From contig SCKQ01000031.1 in the NCBI GenBank assembly GCA_004124535.1, positions 1 through 27,000 on the forward strand: DNA of 27,000 nucleotides, in the 5' to 3' direction. Positions 1 through 7,892 of this stretch are shown piece by piece (the first letter of the stretch is position 1; every line of letters begins with the position of its first letter). The stretch is from Fidelibacterota bacterium (GTDB lineage: Bacteria > Marinisomatota > Marinisomatia > Marinisomatales > TCS55). The position numbers and the translations under genes were made by a program. The notes under the pieces were generated by a model. That model ran no database searches. It worked only from the letters and a program-made list of their open reading frames with translations, and was not told the origin of the DNA.

Positions 1-77
1 TTGCCAGCGGAACATATTTCTGCAGAATGATTACTGATGCATCAGTAATCTCTAGAAAAATTCTGTTACTGCGCTGA
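1..77 (+). CDS. 3' end of a T9SS-exported protein (sorting-domain tail)
   Basis: The frame starting at base 3 is open from the window edge to a TGA at 75-77. It encodes 24 residues beginning ASGTYFCRM and ending SRKILLLR. This matches the last two strands of type IX secretion C-terminal sorting domains, which usually end with a pattern like SGxYxYR...xxxRKxxLLK. The gene body lies outside the window, so the exported domain is unknown. The stop overlaps the ATG of the downstream protease (TGATG, bases 75-79), which suggests one transcript and translational coupling between two exported proteins. The identification rests on a short stretch of residues, but the frame, the terminal motif and the overlap agree. 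Confidence 0.7.
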   Translation, partial: ASGTYFCRMITDASVISRKILLLR

Positions 78-3046
78 TGATTAGAATTCTTGCACTATTA
101 GTGATTAGTACTCTGCTGATAGCGCAATCTTTTGTACGTGATCTGGAAGATTTAGCGAAAGAATTTGCTCAAGAATTTAATTCTGGTAAAGCTGCTGCAA
201 TTAATAAAGCAAATGCAAAGGGCTGGCCAATCATGGGTAAAAATAATGGTCAGTCTTATGAACTAATGGAATTAGCACCCAATGGTATGCCTGTCTATTA
301 TGTTACGGACAATATTAATTCAGCGCGGACTGTTTCCACGGATAATGTTTGGCCCGGAGGAGATGGACAATATTTTTTAACAGGGCAAGGAATGACGGTT
401 GGTATTTGGGATAATGGTAAAGTCCGCAATACTCACCAGGAATTAATCGGTCGCGTACAGCAAATGGATGGTGCCACAACGCTTGGAGGCCATGCGACCC
501 ATGTTGGTGGGACAATGATTGGTTCAGGCTATATTAATAATGCCCACGGTATGGCTAATGAAGCGCAACTCCACGCCTATGAATGGGCGAATGATAATAG
601 TGAAATGGCTACGGCTGCTGCCAATGGATTAGGCATTTCTAATCATTCTTATGGATCATATCTTGGCTGGACATGGGATTATTTTGGTGATGATCGCTGG
701 GCTTGGTTTGGAGATCTGGATGTGGATTCAACTGAGGATTACAAATTCGGTTTCTATAGTAATGCTACACGAAACTGGGATATTATTGCTTATAATGCAC
801 CCAATTACTTAATTGTGCATTCAGCAGGAAATGAACGTAACGACGGCGCAGCACCCGGAGCAGAACATTGGATATATTCACCAGCGGATAATGACTGGAT
901 CTTATCAACAGATACTCGAGAAAGTGATGGTCCCTGGGATTGTCTTGGACATACTAAAACAGCTAAAAATATATTAACAGTTGGAGCTGTTGAAGATATA
1001 GTAGGAGGGTATGAATATCCCAATCAAGTACAATTAGCTTCATTCAGTTCAGGTGGGCCTTTGGATGATGGACGTATCAAACCGGATATCGTTGCCAACG
1101 GTGCTGGATTATATTCATGTCTGGAGCAAAGTGATACAGATTATGGATCCTATTGGGGAACATCCATGGCTGCCCCCAGCGTGGCCGGTTCTTTAACCCT
1201 GGTGCGCCAACATTACGAAACGTTTATAGATACCAGTATAAGAGCCGCCACACTCAAAGGTTTGGCCATACATACAGCCGATGAAGCTGGTTCTCACAAT
1301 GGGCCTGACTATAAGTTTGGGTGGGGATTAATGAATACAGAAAAAGCAGTTACATTAATTACTGAAATAGGTGATGGCCATGATCTCATTGAAACTGAAC
1401 TACCTTATCTGGATAGCCTCGATTACCAATTCACGAGTTTAGGTGCCGATCCTTTCCGGGCAACATTGAGCTGGAGTGATCCGCCCGGTACGCCAGTTAC
1501 ACCCAGTATAGATCCTGGTGATATCATGCTGGTTCATGACTTGGATCTACGGGTTATTGATCCAAATGGCCAGGTTCACTTTCCATATAAATTGAACAAA
1601 TTTGATCCGACACAGGCAGCTTTTACCGGTGACAATATTATCGATAACGTTGAACAGGTGTTTATTGGTTTAACGACACCGGGAAACTATACAGTACGTG
1701 TAAAACACAAAGGTATATTGCAGGCTGAACAATTTTTTGGGTTAATTGTTACTTATGGAGCAAGTGTTCCTGAAATGATTCATGTTACACCTTCAGGGAA
1801 TGATGACACGGGCGATGGCTCAACTAACAATCCCTTTGCATCTATTCAGGCAGCTCTGGATTTTGCGGGAATGGGTGATACTATCCTGGTTGCCCCTGGA
1901 ACGTATATGGAAAATGTTGAGCTTGAAAACCAAAACCTTGTGATCGCATCATATTATTTGCTGGATGGTGATTCGAGCCATATTGATAATACTATTATTG
2001 ATGGTGATGGTCAGGGAAAGGTTATATCCATGAATTTAGCCGGACCTAACACAAAGCTTATCGGATTCACTATAACAAATGGGTATACGACCTCTAGCGG
2101 TGCTGGGTTATATTGTTTAGATAGTTACCCGACAATTTCACATTGCATATTTAAGGAAAATAACGCAGGGATTAGTAATACATCGATTCATGGAGGGAGC
2201 ATTACCGCAGACCATTCTGAAATCACTTTGGATCATGTAATGATCTACTCCAACTTTGCTGCGGGGCATGGTGGAGGGGTTTATGCTACCCACAGCCAAA
2301 TAAATGCATCAAACTTGCTAGTGGTTAATAATATTGCAAATGTAAAGGGTGGGGCGTTTTCATTCTACAAATCATCAGGAACGTTTGACCATGTAACTAT
2401 TGCGAATGATTCAGCCCAGGTTGAGGGCGGTGCACTATTTATGCAGGAAAGTGAAGTAACGTTTACCAATTCCATAATCTGGGGGAATCGACCCCAGCAG
2501 ATCGCCTTTTCTGAATATGGTGATCCATCTTTAGTTAATATATTTTATTCTATCCTCGATGAATTTGTAACCGGAGTAGAAACTCATAATAATGGAACAG
2601 TGAATTTTGGCCTTTTTGATGTGTTCGATGATAATCCATTATTTTGTGATCTGGATAGCGGCAATTATTATTTAGCCGAAAATTCACTCTGTGTCAATTC
2701 AGGTGAAAACGGAACACATATGGGTGTTTATGGAATAGGATGCAATGCAATATTAAAAATTGATGATCAAGTGCATATTGCTGAATTATTTACTCTGCGT
2801 AATCCATATCCAAATCCGTTCAATCCCTCTACGACAATTATTTACTCTATTCCAGTACAATCCACTGTATTATTGCAAATTTTTGATATCAACGGTCGCT
2901 TGGTAAAAACACTCGATAATGGAATAAAGCAACCTGGAGAATATAAATGTTTTTGGAACCCGAATAATGTATCCAGCGGTTTGTATTTTGTGCAGATGAA
3001 TTACGGGGATCATGTGCAAACTCAAAAACTCATTCTATTAAAATAA
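77..3046 (+). CDS. Secreted subtilisin-like (S8) serine protease with beta-helix and T9SS sorting domain
   Basis: This is an exported endopeptidase of 989 residues. A signal peptide covers about residues 1-17. The S8 catalytic domain spans about 100-400, with D112 (in GIWDNG), H139 (in GGHATHVGG), oxyanion N252 (in SAGNE) and nucleophile S363 (in GTSMAAPSVAG), so the triad is complete. Residues 425-560 form a jelly-roll region with LVHDLDLRVIDPNG, as in KP-43-type subtilisins. From about 568 a DUF1565-like segment (HVTPSGNDDTGDG) opens a right-handed parallel beta-helix that runs to about 880. Residues 904-989 are a T9SS type A sorting domain starting at NPYPNPFNPSTT. The ATG overlaps the preceding stop and the TAA overlaps the next ATG (TAATG at 3044-3048). 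The likely role is extracellular or surface proteolysis; the substrate is unknown. Confidence 0.93.
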   Translation: MIRILALLVISTLLIAQSFVRDLEDLAKEFAQEFNSGKAAAINKANAKGWPIMGKNNGQSYELMELAPNGMPVYYVTDNINSARTVSTDNVWPGGDGQYFLTGQGMTVGIWDNGKVRNTHQELIGRVQQMDGATTLGGHATHVGGTMIGSGYINNAHGMANEAQLHAYEWANDNSEMATAAANGLGISNHSYGSYLGWTWDYFGDDRWAWFGDLDVDSTEDYKFGFYSNATRNWDIIAYNAPNYLIVHSAGNERNDGAAPGAEHWIYSPADNDWILSTDTRESDGPWDCLGHTKTAKNILTVGAVEDIVGGYEYPNQVQLASFSSGGPLDDGRIKPDIVANGAGLYSCLEQSDTDYGSYWGTSMAAPSVAGSLTLVRQHYETFIDTSIRAATLKGLAIHTADEAGSHNGPDYKFGWGLMNTEKAVTLITEIGDGHDLIETELPYLDSLDYQFTSLGADPFRATLSWSDPPGTPVTPSIDPGDIMLVHDLDLRVIDPNGQVHFPYKLNKFDPTQAAFTGDNIIDNVEQVFIGLTTPGNYTVRVKHKGILQAEQFFGLIVTYGASVPEMIHVTPSGNDDTGDGSTNNPFASIQAALDFAGMGDTILVAPGTYMENVELENQNLVIASYYLLDGDSSHIDNTIIDGDGQGKVISMNLAGPNTKLIGFTITNGYTTSSGAGLYCLDSYPTISHCIFKENNAGISNTSIHGGSITADHSEITLDHVMIYSNFAAGHGGGVYATHSQINASNLLVVNNIANVKGGAFSFYKSSGTFDHVTIANDSAQVEGGALFMQESEVTFTNSIIWGNRPQQIAFSEYGDPSLVNIFYSILDEFVTGVETHNNGTVNFGLFDVFDDNPLFCDLDSGNYYLAENSLCVNSGENGTHMGVYGIGCNAILKIDDQVHIAELFTLRNPYPNPFNPSTTIIYSIPVQSTVLLQIFDINGRLVKTLDNGIKQPGEYKCFWNPNNVSSGLYFVQMNYGDHVQTQKLILLK

Positions 3047-3468
3047 TGTCTGCAATCAGACCATTTCACTTGGCCATACCGGTTCATGATTTGGAAATCG
3101 CTCGTGAATTCTATGGAGACATTTTAGGCTGTTCCACAGGCCGTGAATCCGAAAATTGGATTGACTTCAATTTTTTTGGTCATCAATTGGTTACCCATCT
3201 GGATAAAAGTATGAATATTTCTGATTCCACAAATACAGTAGATGGAGATCGAGTACCTGTTCCTCATTTTGGCATCATTCTAAAGAAAAAGAATTGGGAT
3301 ACACTGGCCAAAAAACTTTCAGCAGCGAATGTTGAATTCATCATTGAACCGCGCACTCGATTTAAGGATAACACCGGTGAACAATCCACCATGTTTATCA
3401 AAGACCCCAGCGGAAATGCGCTGGAGTTCAAATCATTTCAGGATGATGGTCACATTTTTACAAGATAA
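3046..3468 (+). CDS. VOC-family (glyoxalase/extradiol dioxygenase fold) protein, COG3565-like
   Basis: This cytoplasmic metalloenzyme-type protein has 140 residues, a normal length for a one-domain VOC protein with two beta-alpha-beta-beta-beta modules. It opens with FHLAIPVHDLEIAREFYGDI. The expected metal ligands are visible at H8, H74 (PHFGIIL) and E127 (NALEFKS), and KDPSGNALEFK is the classic VOC C-terminal signature. It most resembles the 'predicted dioxygenase of the extradiol family' group, whose reaction is not established. Its ATG overlaps the stop of the protease gene, so it is probably co-transcribed, although a cytoplasmic VOC protein and an exported protease have no obvious joint task. 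The function stays open: glyoxalase, dioxygenase or isomerase are all possible in this fold. Confidence 0.85.
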   Translation: MSAIRPFHLAIPVHDLEIAREFYGDILGCSTGRESENWIDFNFFGHQLVTHLDKSMNISDSTNTVDGDRVPVPHFGIILKKKNWDTLAKKLSAANVEFIIEPRTRFKDNTGEQSTMFIKDPSGNALEFKSFQDDGHIFTR

Positions 3469-3488
3469 TGTCATGGAAACAAAACATA

Positions 3489-3618
3489 ATGAAAAAGACA
3501 TTACTTACAATATCATCAATTCTGTTTTATGCATCTTTTGTATTTCCACAATCCAAGGTAAATGTTTAATAGCCTAAAAGAATATGGTGGGAACACCTTT
3601 AAGGTTGATGATGACTAA
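3489..3618 (+). pseudogene. Signal-peptide remnant of a lost secreted-protein gene
   Basis: An ATG at 3489 begins MKKTLLTISS and reads 26 residues with the look of a Sec signal peptide (KK, hydrophobic core, FVFPQ before the mature part), then stops at 3567-3569. Shifting the frame by one base just before the stop (ATG at 3562) gives a further 18 residues, containing SLKEYGGNTFKVDDD, ending at 3616-3618. Read together this looks like the N-terminus of an exported protein broken by a frameshift and cut off by the next gene. It might instead be a true micropeptide. No function can be assigned. Confidence 0.35.
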
Positions 3619-4789
3619 CCACCTGAATCAAAAACCATTACCAATATCAGGAATACCTTGGTTTTGTTATGTCATATTGATTGCCTCTACTTGTATAGCA
3701 GTTGGACTTCAATGGGATATTTCCTGGCATATGACAATTGGCAGGGACACATTCTGGACTCCAGCCCATATGGTCATTTATCTGGGTGGTGTTCTCGGTG
3801 GACTTATCAGCGCCATATTAGTCTTTAATATGACGTTTTTTGATAAAAATGAAGGAATGAATTCAGGAGTAAAATTCTGGGGGTTTACGGGACCAATGGC
3901 AGCTTGGGTATGTATCTGGGGCGCCGTTGCCATGCTGACTTCTGCACCCTTTGATGATTGGTGGCACAATGCTTATGGACTTGATGTTGAGATTATCAGT
4001 CCGCCGCACATGGTCCTTGCAGCAGGATTCATCGCTATTGTATTTGGTGCGATGCTGTTGACTCTTGTCCAGCAGAACAGAACAAATGTCTCAAACCTCA
4101 AAATGTTTAGCTGGCTTTATACTTACACAAGTGGAATATTAATATTATTGATGGTTATCCTAACCACTGAATACAGTTTCACCAATAAACACCACAGCTT
4201 AGAATTCTATAAAATATCGGCAATAGTCTATCCCGTAGTTTTGGTCGCTATCTCTAAATCCTCAAAATTAAAATGGCCGGCAACCATAGCAGCATTAATT
4301 TGCATGCTTCACAGGTGTATTATGGTCTGGGTTCTTCCACTGTTTGAAGGGCAACCGCTCTTGGCTCCAATATACAGGGAAATTACTCATTTTGTCCCGC
4401 CGCCGTTCCCTGTATTGTTGTTCATTCCTGCGATTGCAGTTGATCTCATCATAATCAAATCAGATAAAATGAATGACTGGGTAAGATCTGCAGCAGTCGG
4501 TTTTACCTTTGTTTCGCTGTTTTTTGTTGTCCATTGGTATTTCTCTGAATTTCTGTTATCTGAATCTGCACGGAATTGGTTTTTTTCAGGACACTTTAAT
4601 AAACCCTATTGGGCACGCGTGGGACCCTATGAATATAAATTCTGGGAATATGATTATAGGGGATTCGGACCTCCTATTCCTCTAACACCTGTATCAGCTG
4701 CAGGATTGTTCTCTGTTACATTAATTGCTGCAATATCTGCCAGAGTCGGTTTCTGGTGGGGTGAATGGATGAGACAGGTTAAAAGATGA
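3584..4789 (+). CDS. Polytopic membrane protein with PmoC-like CuC and CuD copper-site motifs
   Basis: This integral membrane protein has 401 residues and about ten predicted membrane segments (around 25-43, 62-82, 98-120, 143-162, 178-197, 211-224, 232-253, 273-292, 301-325, 369-390). Between segments 1 and 2 lies D45-x3-H49-x12-H62, within WDISWHMTIGRDTFWTPAH. Between segments 3 and 4 lies D124-x3-H128-x13-H142, within DDWWHNAYG...SPPH. In methane monooxygenase PmoC the CuC ligands are D156, H160, H173 and the CuD ligands N227, H231, H245, which are the same spacings; an RDT-x3-TPxH element is also typical of PmoC/AmoC. Residues 165-401 have no PmoC counterpart and could hold a PmoA-like part. 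M9 or M10 (3608, 3611) may be the true start, since AAGG at 3601-3604 sits better for them. The gene overlaps the next one by ATGA. Family placement is inferred from motifs; the substrate is unknown. Confidence 0.72.
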   Translation: MVGTPLRLMMTNHLNQKPLPISGIPWFCYVILIASTCIAVGLQWDISWHMTIGRDTFWTPAHMVIYLGGVLGGLISAILVFNMTFFDKNEGMNSGVKFWGFTGPMAAWVCIWGAVAMLTSAPFDDWWHNAYGLDVEIISPPHMVLAAGFIAIVFGAMLLTLVQQNRTNVSNLKMFSWLYTYTSGILILLMVILTTEYSFTNKHHSLEFYKISAIVYPVVLVAISKSSKLKWPATIAALICMLHRCIMVWVLPLFEGQPLLAPIYREITHFVPPPFPVLLFIPAIAVDLIIIKSDKMNDWVRSAAVGFTFVSLFFVVHWYFSEFLLSESARNWFFSGHFNKPYWARVGPYEYKFWEYDYRGFGPPIPLTPVSAAGLFSVTLIAAISARVGFWWGEWMRQVKR

Positions 4790-6336
4790 AAAAAAAATTA
4801 TTATTCATTTCCATCCTTCTAGGATGCTTTTCCTTCAGTTTTGCACATGTCGGAAGTTTGAATGTTTTTTATGAGGGGAAGGCAGGCCCCTTTCCCATAA
4901 GGGTAATTATCCGGCCTCCCGGAGTTGTTCCGGGACTGGCTGAAATTACGGTTCGTTCACTTGGTGAAGGTGTGGAAAAGGTGATGGTTCAACCTGTCAA
5001 ATGGGACACCGGACCTGAAGGTTCACCTCCCCCTGATGTTGCAATGAATATATCAGGTGATGAAACTCTGTTTCATTCTGAATTGTGGCTAATGGATTTT
5101 GGATCCTACAGCGTGAATGTTGATGTTTATGGTGAACAAGGGCGAGGCAGAGCTATCGTTCCTGTGAATTCTGTCGCTACGAAACAACTGGAGATGTCAC
5201 TTCTTTTGAAGGGAATTTTAAGTGCCTTAATGGTATTTCTTGTTTCTGGTGGGATTACCATCGTGGGAGCTGCAGTAAGAGAAAGCACATTAGAATCGGG
5301 GTCAAAGACTTCGAAGGAGAGAATTAAGAAAAGCAGAATCTCAATGTTGCTTGGTACTCTTGTTTTTATTGGATTATTGTATGGCGGAAGAATGTGGTGG
5401 ACAAGTATTGAAAATCTATATCAGGAAAATCTGTTTAAACCTATTGAAGTTACATCGGAAGTCGTAATTGAGAATGATACTCGTATCCTTCAGATTTCAA
5501 TTACGGATGAAAATTGGAAAAAAGGTCTGTACACCCCATTAATCCCAGACCATGGAAAAATGATGCATACCTATTTAATACGAATTCCAGAATTGGATGC
5601 CTTTTCCCACATTCATCCTGTTTCCATTGATAAAGACCAGAATACCTTTCAAGTTATTGTTCCACCACTTCCGGGAGGTAATTATGTTTTCTTTGCTGAT
5701 ATCACCCACGAAAGCGGATTTGCACAAACACTGGTTGATACAGTACTTGTACCTGAATTCTCTGGAGTTGAAAAATTAGATAATTTAACCATTTCAAGAG
5801 ATGCAGATGATTCATGGAGAATGGGTTATTCATTGCCTGAGCTTGAAATAGATTCAGCGGTTCAAGCAAGCAATTTGGTTAATGAAAAATACCAGATGGA
5901 GTGGATAAACCTGCCTGACCGCATTATCGTCGGAACAGAGGTTGAGTTTTCTTTTAAGATCAAGGATATTGAAGGAGGACACTTGTCACTTGAACCTTAT
6001 ATGGGCATGCTGAGTCATGCCGGTATTTTAAAAACAGATGGATCCGTATTTCTTCATCTGCATCCTATTGGTTCAATTTCAATGGCGTCACAACAGCAAT
6101 TTGAACGGCAGGCGGGGATAAAACCTCAGCATGGTTCTGAACACAAAGGACACTTGGATATGGACCATTCGCAGTACATGGGAGATGGAATGCATAAATC
6201 CTCGGAGATTGTTTCTTATCCACCAATAGAATTTCCACAGCCGGGGCAATACCGCATCTGGATTCAGGTGAAAGTGAAAGGAGAAGTGTTGAGCGGGATA
6301 TTTGATATTTACGTTCACCCTCAAATAGTTTCTTAG
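4786..6336 (+). CDS. Exported two-TM, His/Met-rich protein with PmoB-like layout
   Basis: This protein of 516 residues has a signal peptide at 1-20 ending FSFA, which predicts a mature protein beginning with histidine (H21, HVGSLNVFYEG). That recalls the N-terminal copper ligand of PmoB and of CopC or histidine-brace proteins. The order is: soluble domain 21-135, TM helix about 138-163, cytoplasmic loop rich in K/R/E, TM helix about 186-206, then a large periplasmic part 215-516. The latter holds two related copies of an H...HxHP...PxPGxY module (H256, H261, H275, H277 and H411, H424, H426), separated from the end by a His/Met-rich loop 449-470. PmoB shares the signal, cupredoxin, TM, TM, cupredoxin order, though the HxH pair of its N-terminal site is not seen here. 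The ATG overlaps the upstream stop (ATGA, 4786-4789). A copper-binding periplasmic subunit is the best guess. Confidence 0.7.
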   Translation: MKKKLLFISILLGCFSFSFAHVGSLNVFYEGKAGPFPIRVIIRPPGVVPGLAEITVRSLGEGVEKVMVQPVKWDTGPEGSPPPDVAMNISGDETLFHSELWLMDFGSYSVNVDVYGEQGRGRAIVPVNSVATKQLEMSLLLKGILSALMVFLVSGGITIVGAAVRESTLESGSKTSKERIKKSRISMLLGTLVFIGLLYGGRMWWTSIENLYQENLFKPIEVTSEVVIENDTRILQISITDENWKKGLYTPLIPDHGKMMHTYLIRIPELDAFSHIHPVSIDKDQNTFQVIVPPLPGGNYVFFADITHESGFAQTLVDTVLVPEFSGVEKLDNLTISRDADDSWRMGYSLPELEIDSAVQASNLVNEKYQMEWINLPDRIIVGTEVEFSFKIKDIEGGHLSLEPYMGMLSHAGILKTDGSVFLHLHPIGSISMASQQQFERQAGIKPQHGSEHKGHLDMDHSQYMGDGMHKSSEIVSYPPIEFPQPGQYRIWIQVKVKGEVLSGIFDIYVHPQIVS

Positions 6337-6375
6337 GTTAGGTATCCCCAGAATGGGATAGGATTTAAGCAAGAG

Positions 6376-6397
6376 CCCTGCAGTAGCGGGGTTTTTT
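6376..6397 (+). terminator. Intrinsic terminator after the copper-protein pair
   Basis: The stem CCCTGC/GCGGGG (one G-U pair) has an AGTA loop and is followed by a run of six T. It lies 40 bases after the stop of the PmoB-like gene and ends the upstream operon before the convergent esterase gene. Confidence 0.75.
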
Positions 6398-6435
6398 GTT
6401 TATAGATATTAGGACTGGTGGGGAATAATATTGTC

Positions 6436-7620
6436 TTAATGGATCAAATTGAGATTGTCGCTGATTAAAAGTAAATCCATGATATCAACCTCGTCATTAT
6501 AATCCATATCACCAGCATAGCTGTTATACATATTATAAAATGTATTATTCATTATTATTTGTATTTCAGTCATTGTATCCATTGGCGTAATAATTCCATC
6601 ACCATTTAAATCACCCAGGATATAAGCAGGATCACCAAACGCATTGTTGTGATGTATCAAAGAGAAAGCATATCTACTGTCAATGTCAGTCCAATGGTAT
6701 CCTGAATAAATATGGTATTCATGATCAAAGTTGAAACTATCCAGGAATGCATGAAAATCCATAGCATGCTCTTCCAAATAATATTCATCCTGGTCGCCGC
6801 AGTCTAAATAATAATCCAGCAGGGGTAACACATCTATGCTATCCTGGGCTATCCGCTGTGGATCATGAGGCATCCACAGATCCCACACAGATTGGATGAC
6901 ATCACCATTATAATCTACAGGCAGGTCAACATACCAAGGCGGAAGGTCAAGATTAGGGCTAAACGCTCCAGACGCACCAAACATGAATAATGAAACAAAA
7001 CCATTCGTCGGCATGAACAAACCCAATGGACTCCAGGATGTTTCATTCATTAAATCGGGTATTAAATCTGTTAGGTTGTCAAACACCAACGCACCGCTGT
7101 GAGAAGAGATTGATCCAAATAGATCATAATATTTTATACCAAGTTTTGTTGCACCATATCCTCCCATGGAATGGCCGCTAATACCGCGATATAGACGGTG
7201 ATCGATCGTTCGATAGGTATTATCTATATGCTCGATAAGGTCATACATAATGTAATCTTCAAAATCACCATATAAAGCTGAATTCGTGTAAAAACTCCCT
7301 AAATATGGACTGGTTGATCCATCGGGCCTTACTATTATGAATGGATCCACTTGACCTAAGGAAACAAGAGAATCCATTATATCATGTATTCCACCATAGA
7401 TTAAATAATGATTCGCTCCAAACCCATGCAGAAAATATAGTGTAGGGTAATGTTCATCACTATCGTCGTATCCCTCTGGCAAATGAATCGTATATCCGCA
7501 ATCGACTTGCAGTGCCTCAGAATAAAAGTAATTTATTTCAACGGTACCTTGGGCAGAAATTGCTGACAGAATTAGCATGTGGCTGTAAATATAGATTTTT
7601 TTCATAGAATTGAAGGGCAT
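6436..7620 (-). CDS. Secreted esterase (esterase D/feruloyl-esterase type) with dockerin-like tail
   Basis: This alpha/beta-hydrolase of 394 residues is probably secreted. Residues 6-24 form a signal peptide, and M6 (start at 7605) beginning MKKIYIYSHM is the more natural start. The hydrolase domain runs from about 30 to 330, with LYFLHGFG, the nucleophile elbow GHSMGG (S151), likely acid D278 (DCGDQDEYY) and H309 (SGYHW). This is the pattern of the esterase D/feruloyl esterase/antigen-85-like group, which cleaves carboxylic esters. Residues 336-394 contain two EF-hand-like repeats (GDLNGDGIITPMD and GDMDYNDEVDIMD), i.e. a dockerin type I-like module that binds calcium and may anchor the enzyme to a partner. 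It is convergent with the upstream operon and stands alone. The natural ester substrate cannot be told. Confidence 0.87.
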   Translation of the reverse strand: MPFNSMKKIYIYSHMLILSAISAQGTVEINYFYSEALQVDCGYTIHLPEGYDDSDEHYPTLYFLHGFGANHYLIYGGIHDIMDSLVSLGQVDPFIIVRPDGSTSPYLGSFYTNSALYGDFEDYIMYDLIEHIDNTYRTIDHRLYRGISGHSMGGYGATKLGIKYYDLFGSISSHSGALVFDNLTDLIPDLMNETSWSPLGLFMPTNGFVSLFMFGASGAFSPNLDLPPWYVDLPVDYNGDVIQSVWDLWMPHDPQRIAQDSIDVLPLLDYYLDCGDQDEYYLEEHAMDFHAFLDSFNFDHEYHIYSGYHWTDIDSRYAFSLIHHNNAFGDPAYILGDLNGDGIITPMDTMTEIQIIMNNTFYNMYNSYAGDMDYNDEVDIMDLLLISDNLNLIH

Positions 7621-7892
7621 TGTGTCTCTTTAGCGAACAGTAATTTAGAGTTACATATGATTAAGGTTTAAATTCAAAATTAAATTTGACTAAAAGGGAT
7701 GGGTCGAATCCTATAAACATTAGAATCACGTTTTTTTGATTCAATAATTATAATAGAACCCATAACACTTATCTATATTTATCACATATTTCTCTTTAGG
7801 TTAATTCTGGTGTTTTTGTTATATAAAAAATATCATTTGTTGAAACTCATGTATAGATCATTAATTTCCCGTTCTGATATCAATGATTATCC

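Noticed and set aside
29..50. A perfect 22-base palindrome (GATTACTGATG and its complement) just before the protease gene, possibly an operator
   Set aside because: It lies within the coding end of the upstream T9SS protein and has no T tract or second copy, so chance in coding DNA is the simpler reading.
3329..3577. An 82-residue open frame overlapping the VOC gene end
   Set aside because: It is the shifted frame of the VOC coding sequence; the residues lack any motif, and the signal-peptide frame nearby is a better explanation of the gap.
6088..6372. A minus-strand open frame within the end of the PmoB-like gene and across its terminator
   Set aside because: It runs through the terminator and the His/Met-rich coding region in antisense; no protein features are visible.
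7621..7892. The divergent gap before the ECF sigma gene, searched for sigma-dependent promoters and small RNAs
   Set aside because: Only A+T-rich sequence without a clear -35/-10 pair or a stable hairpin was seen.
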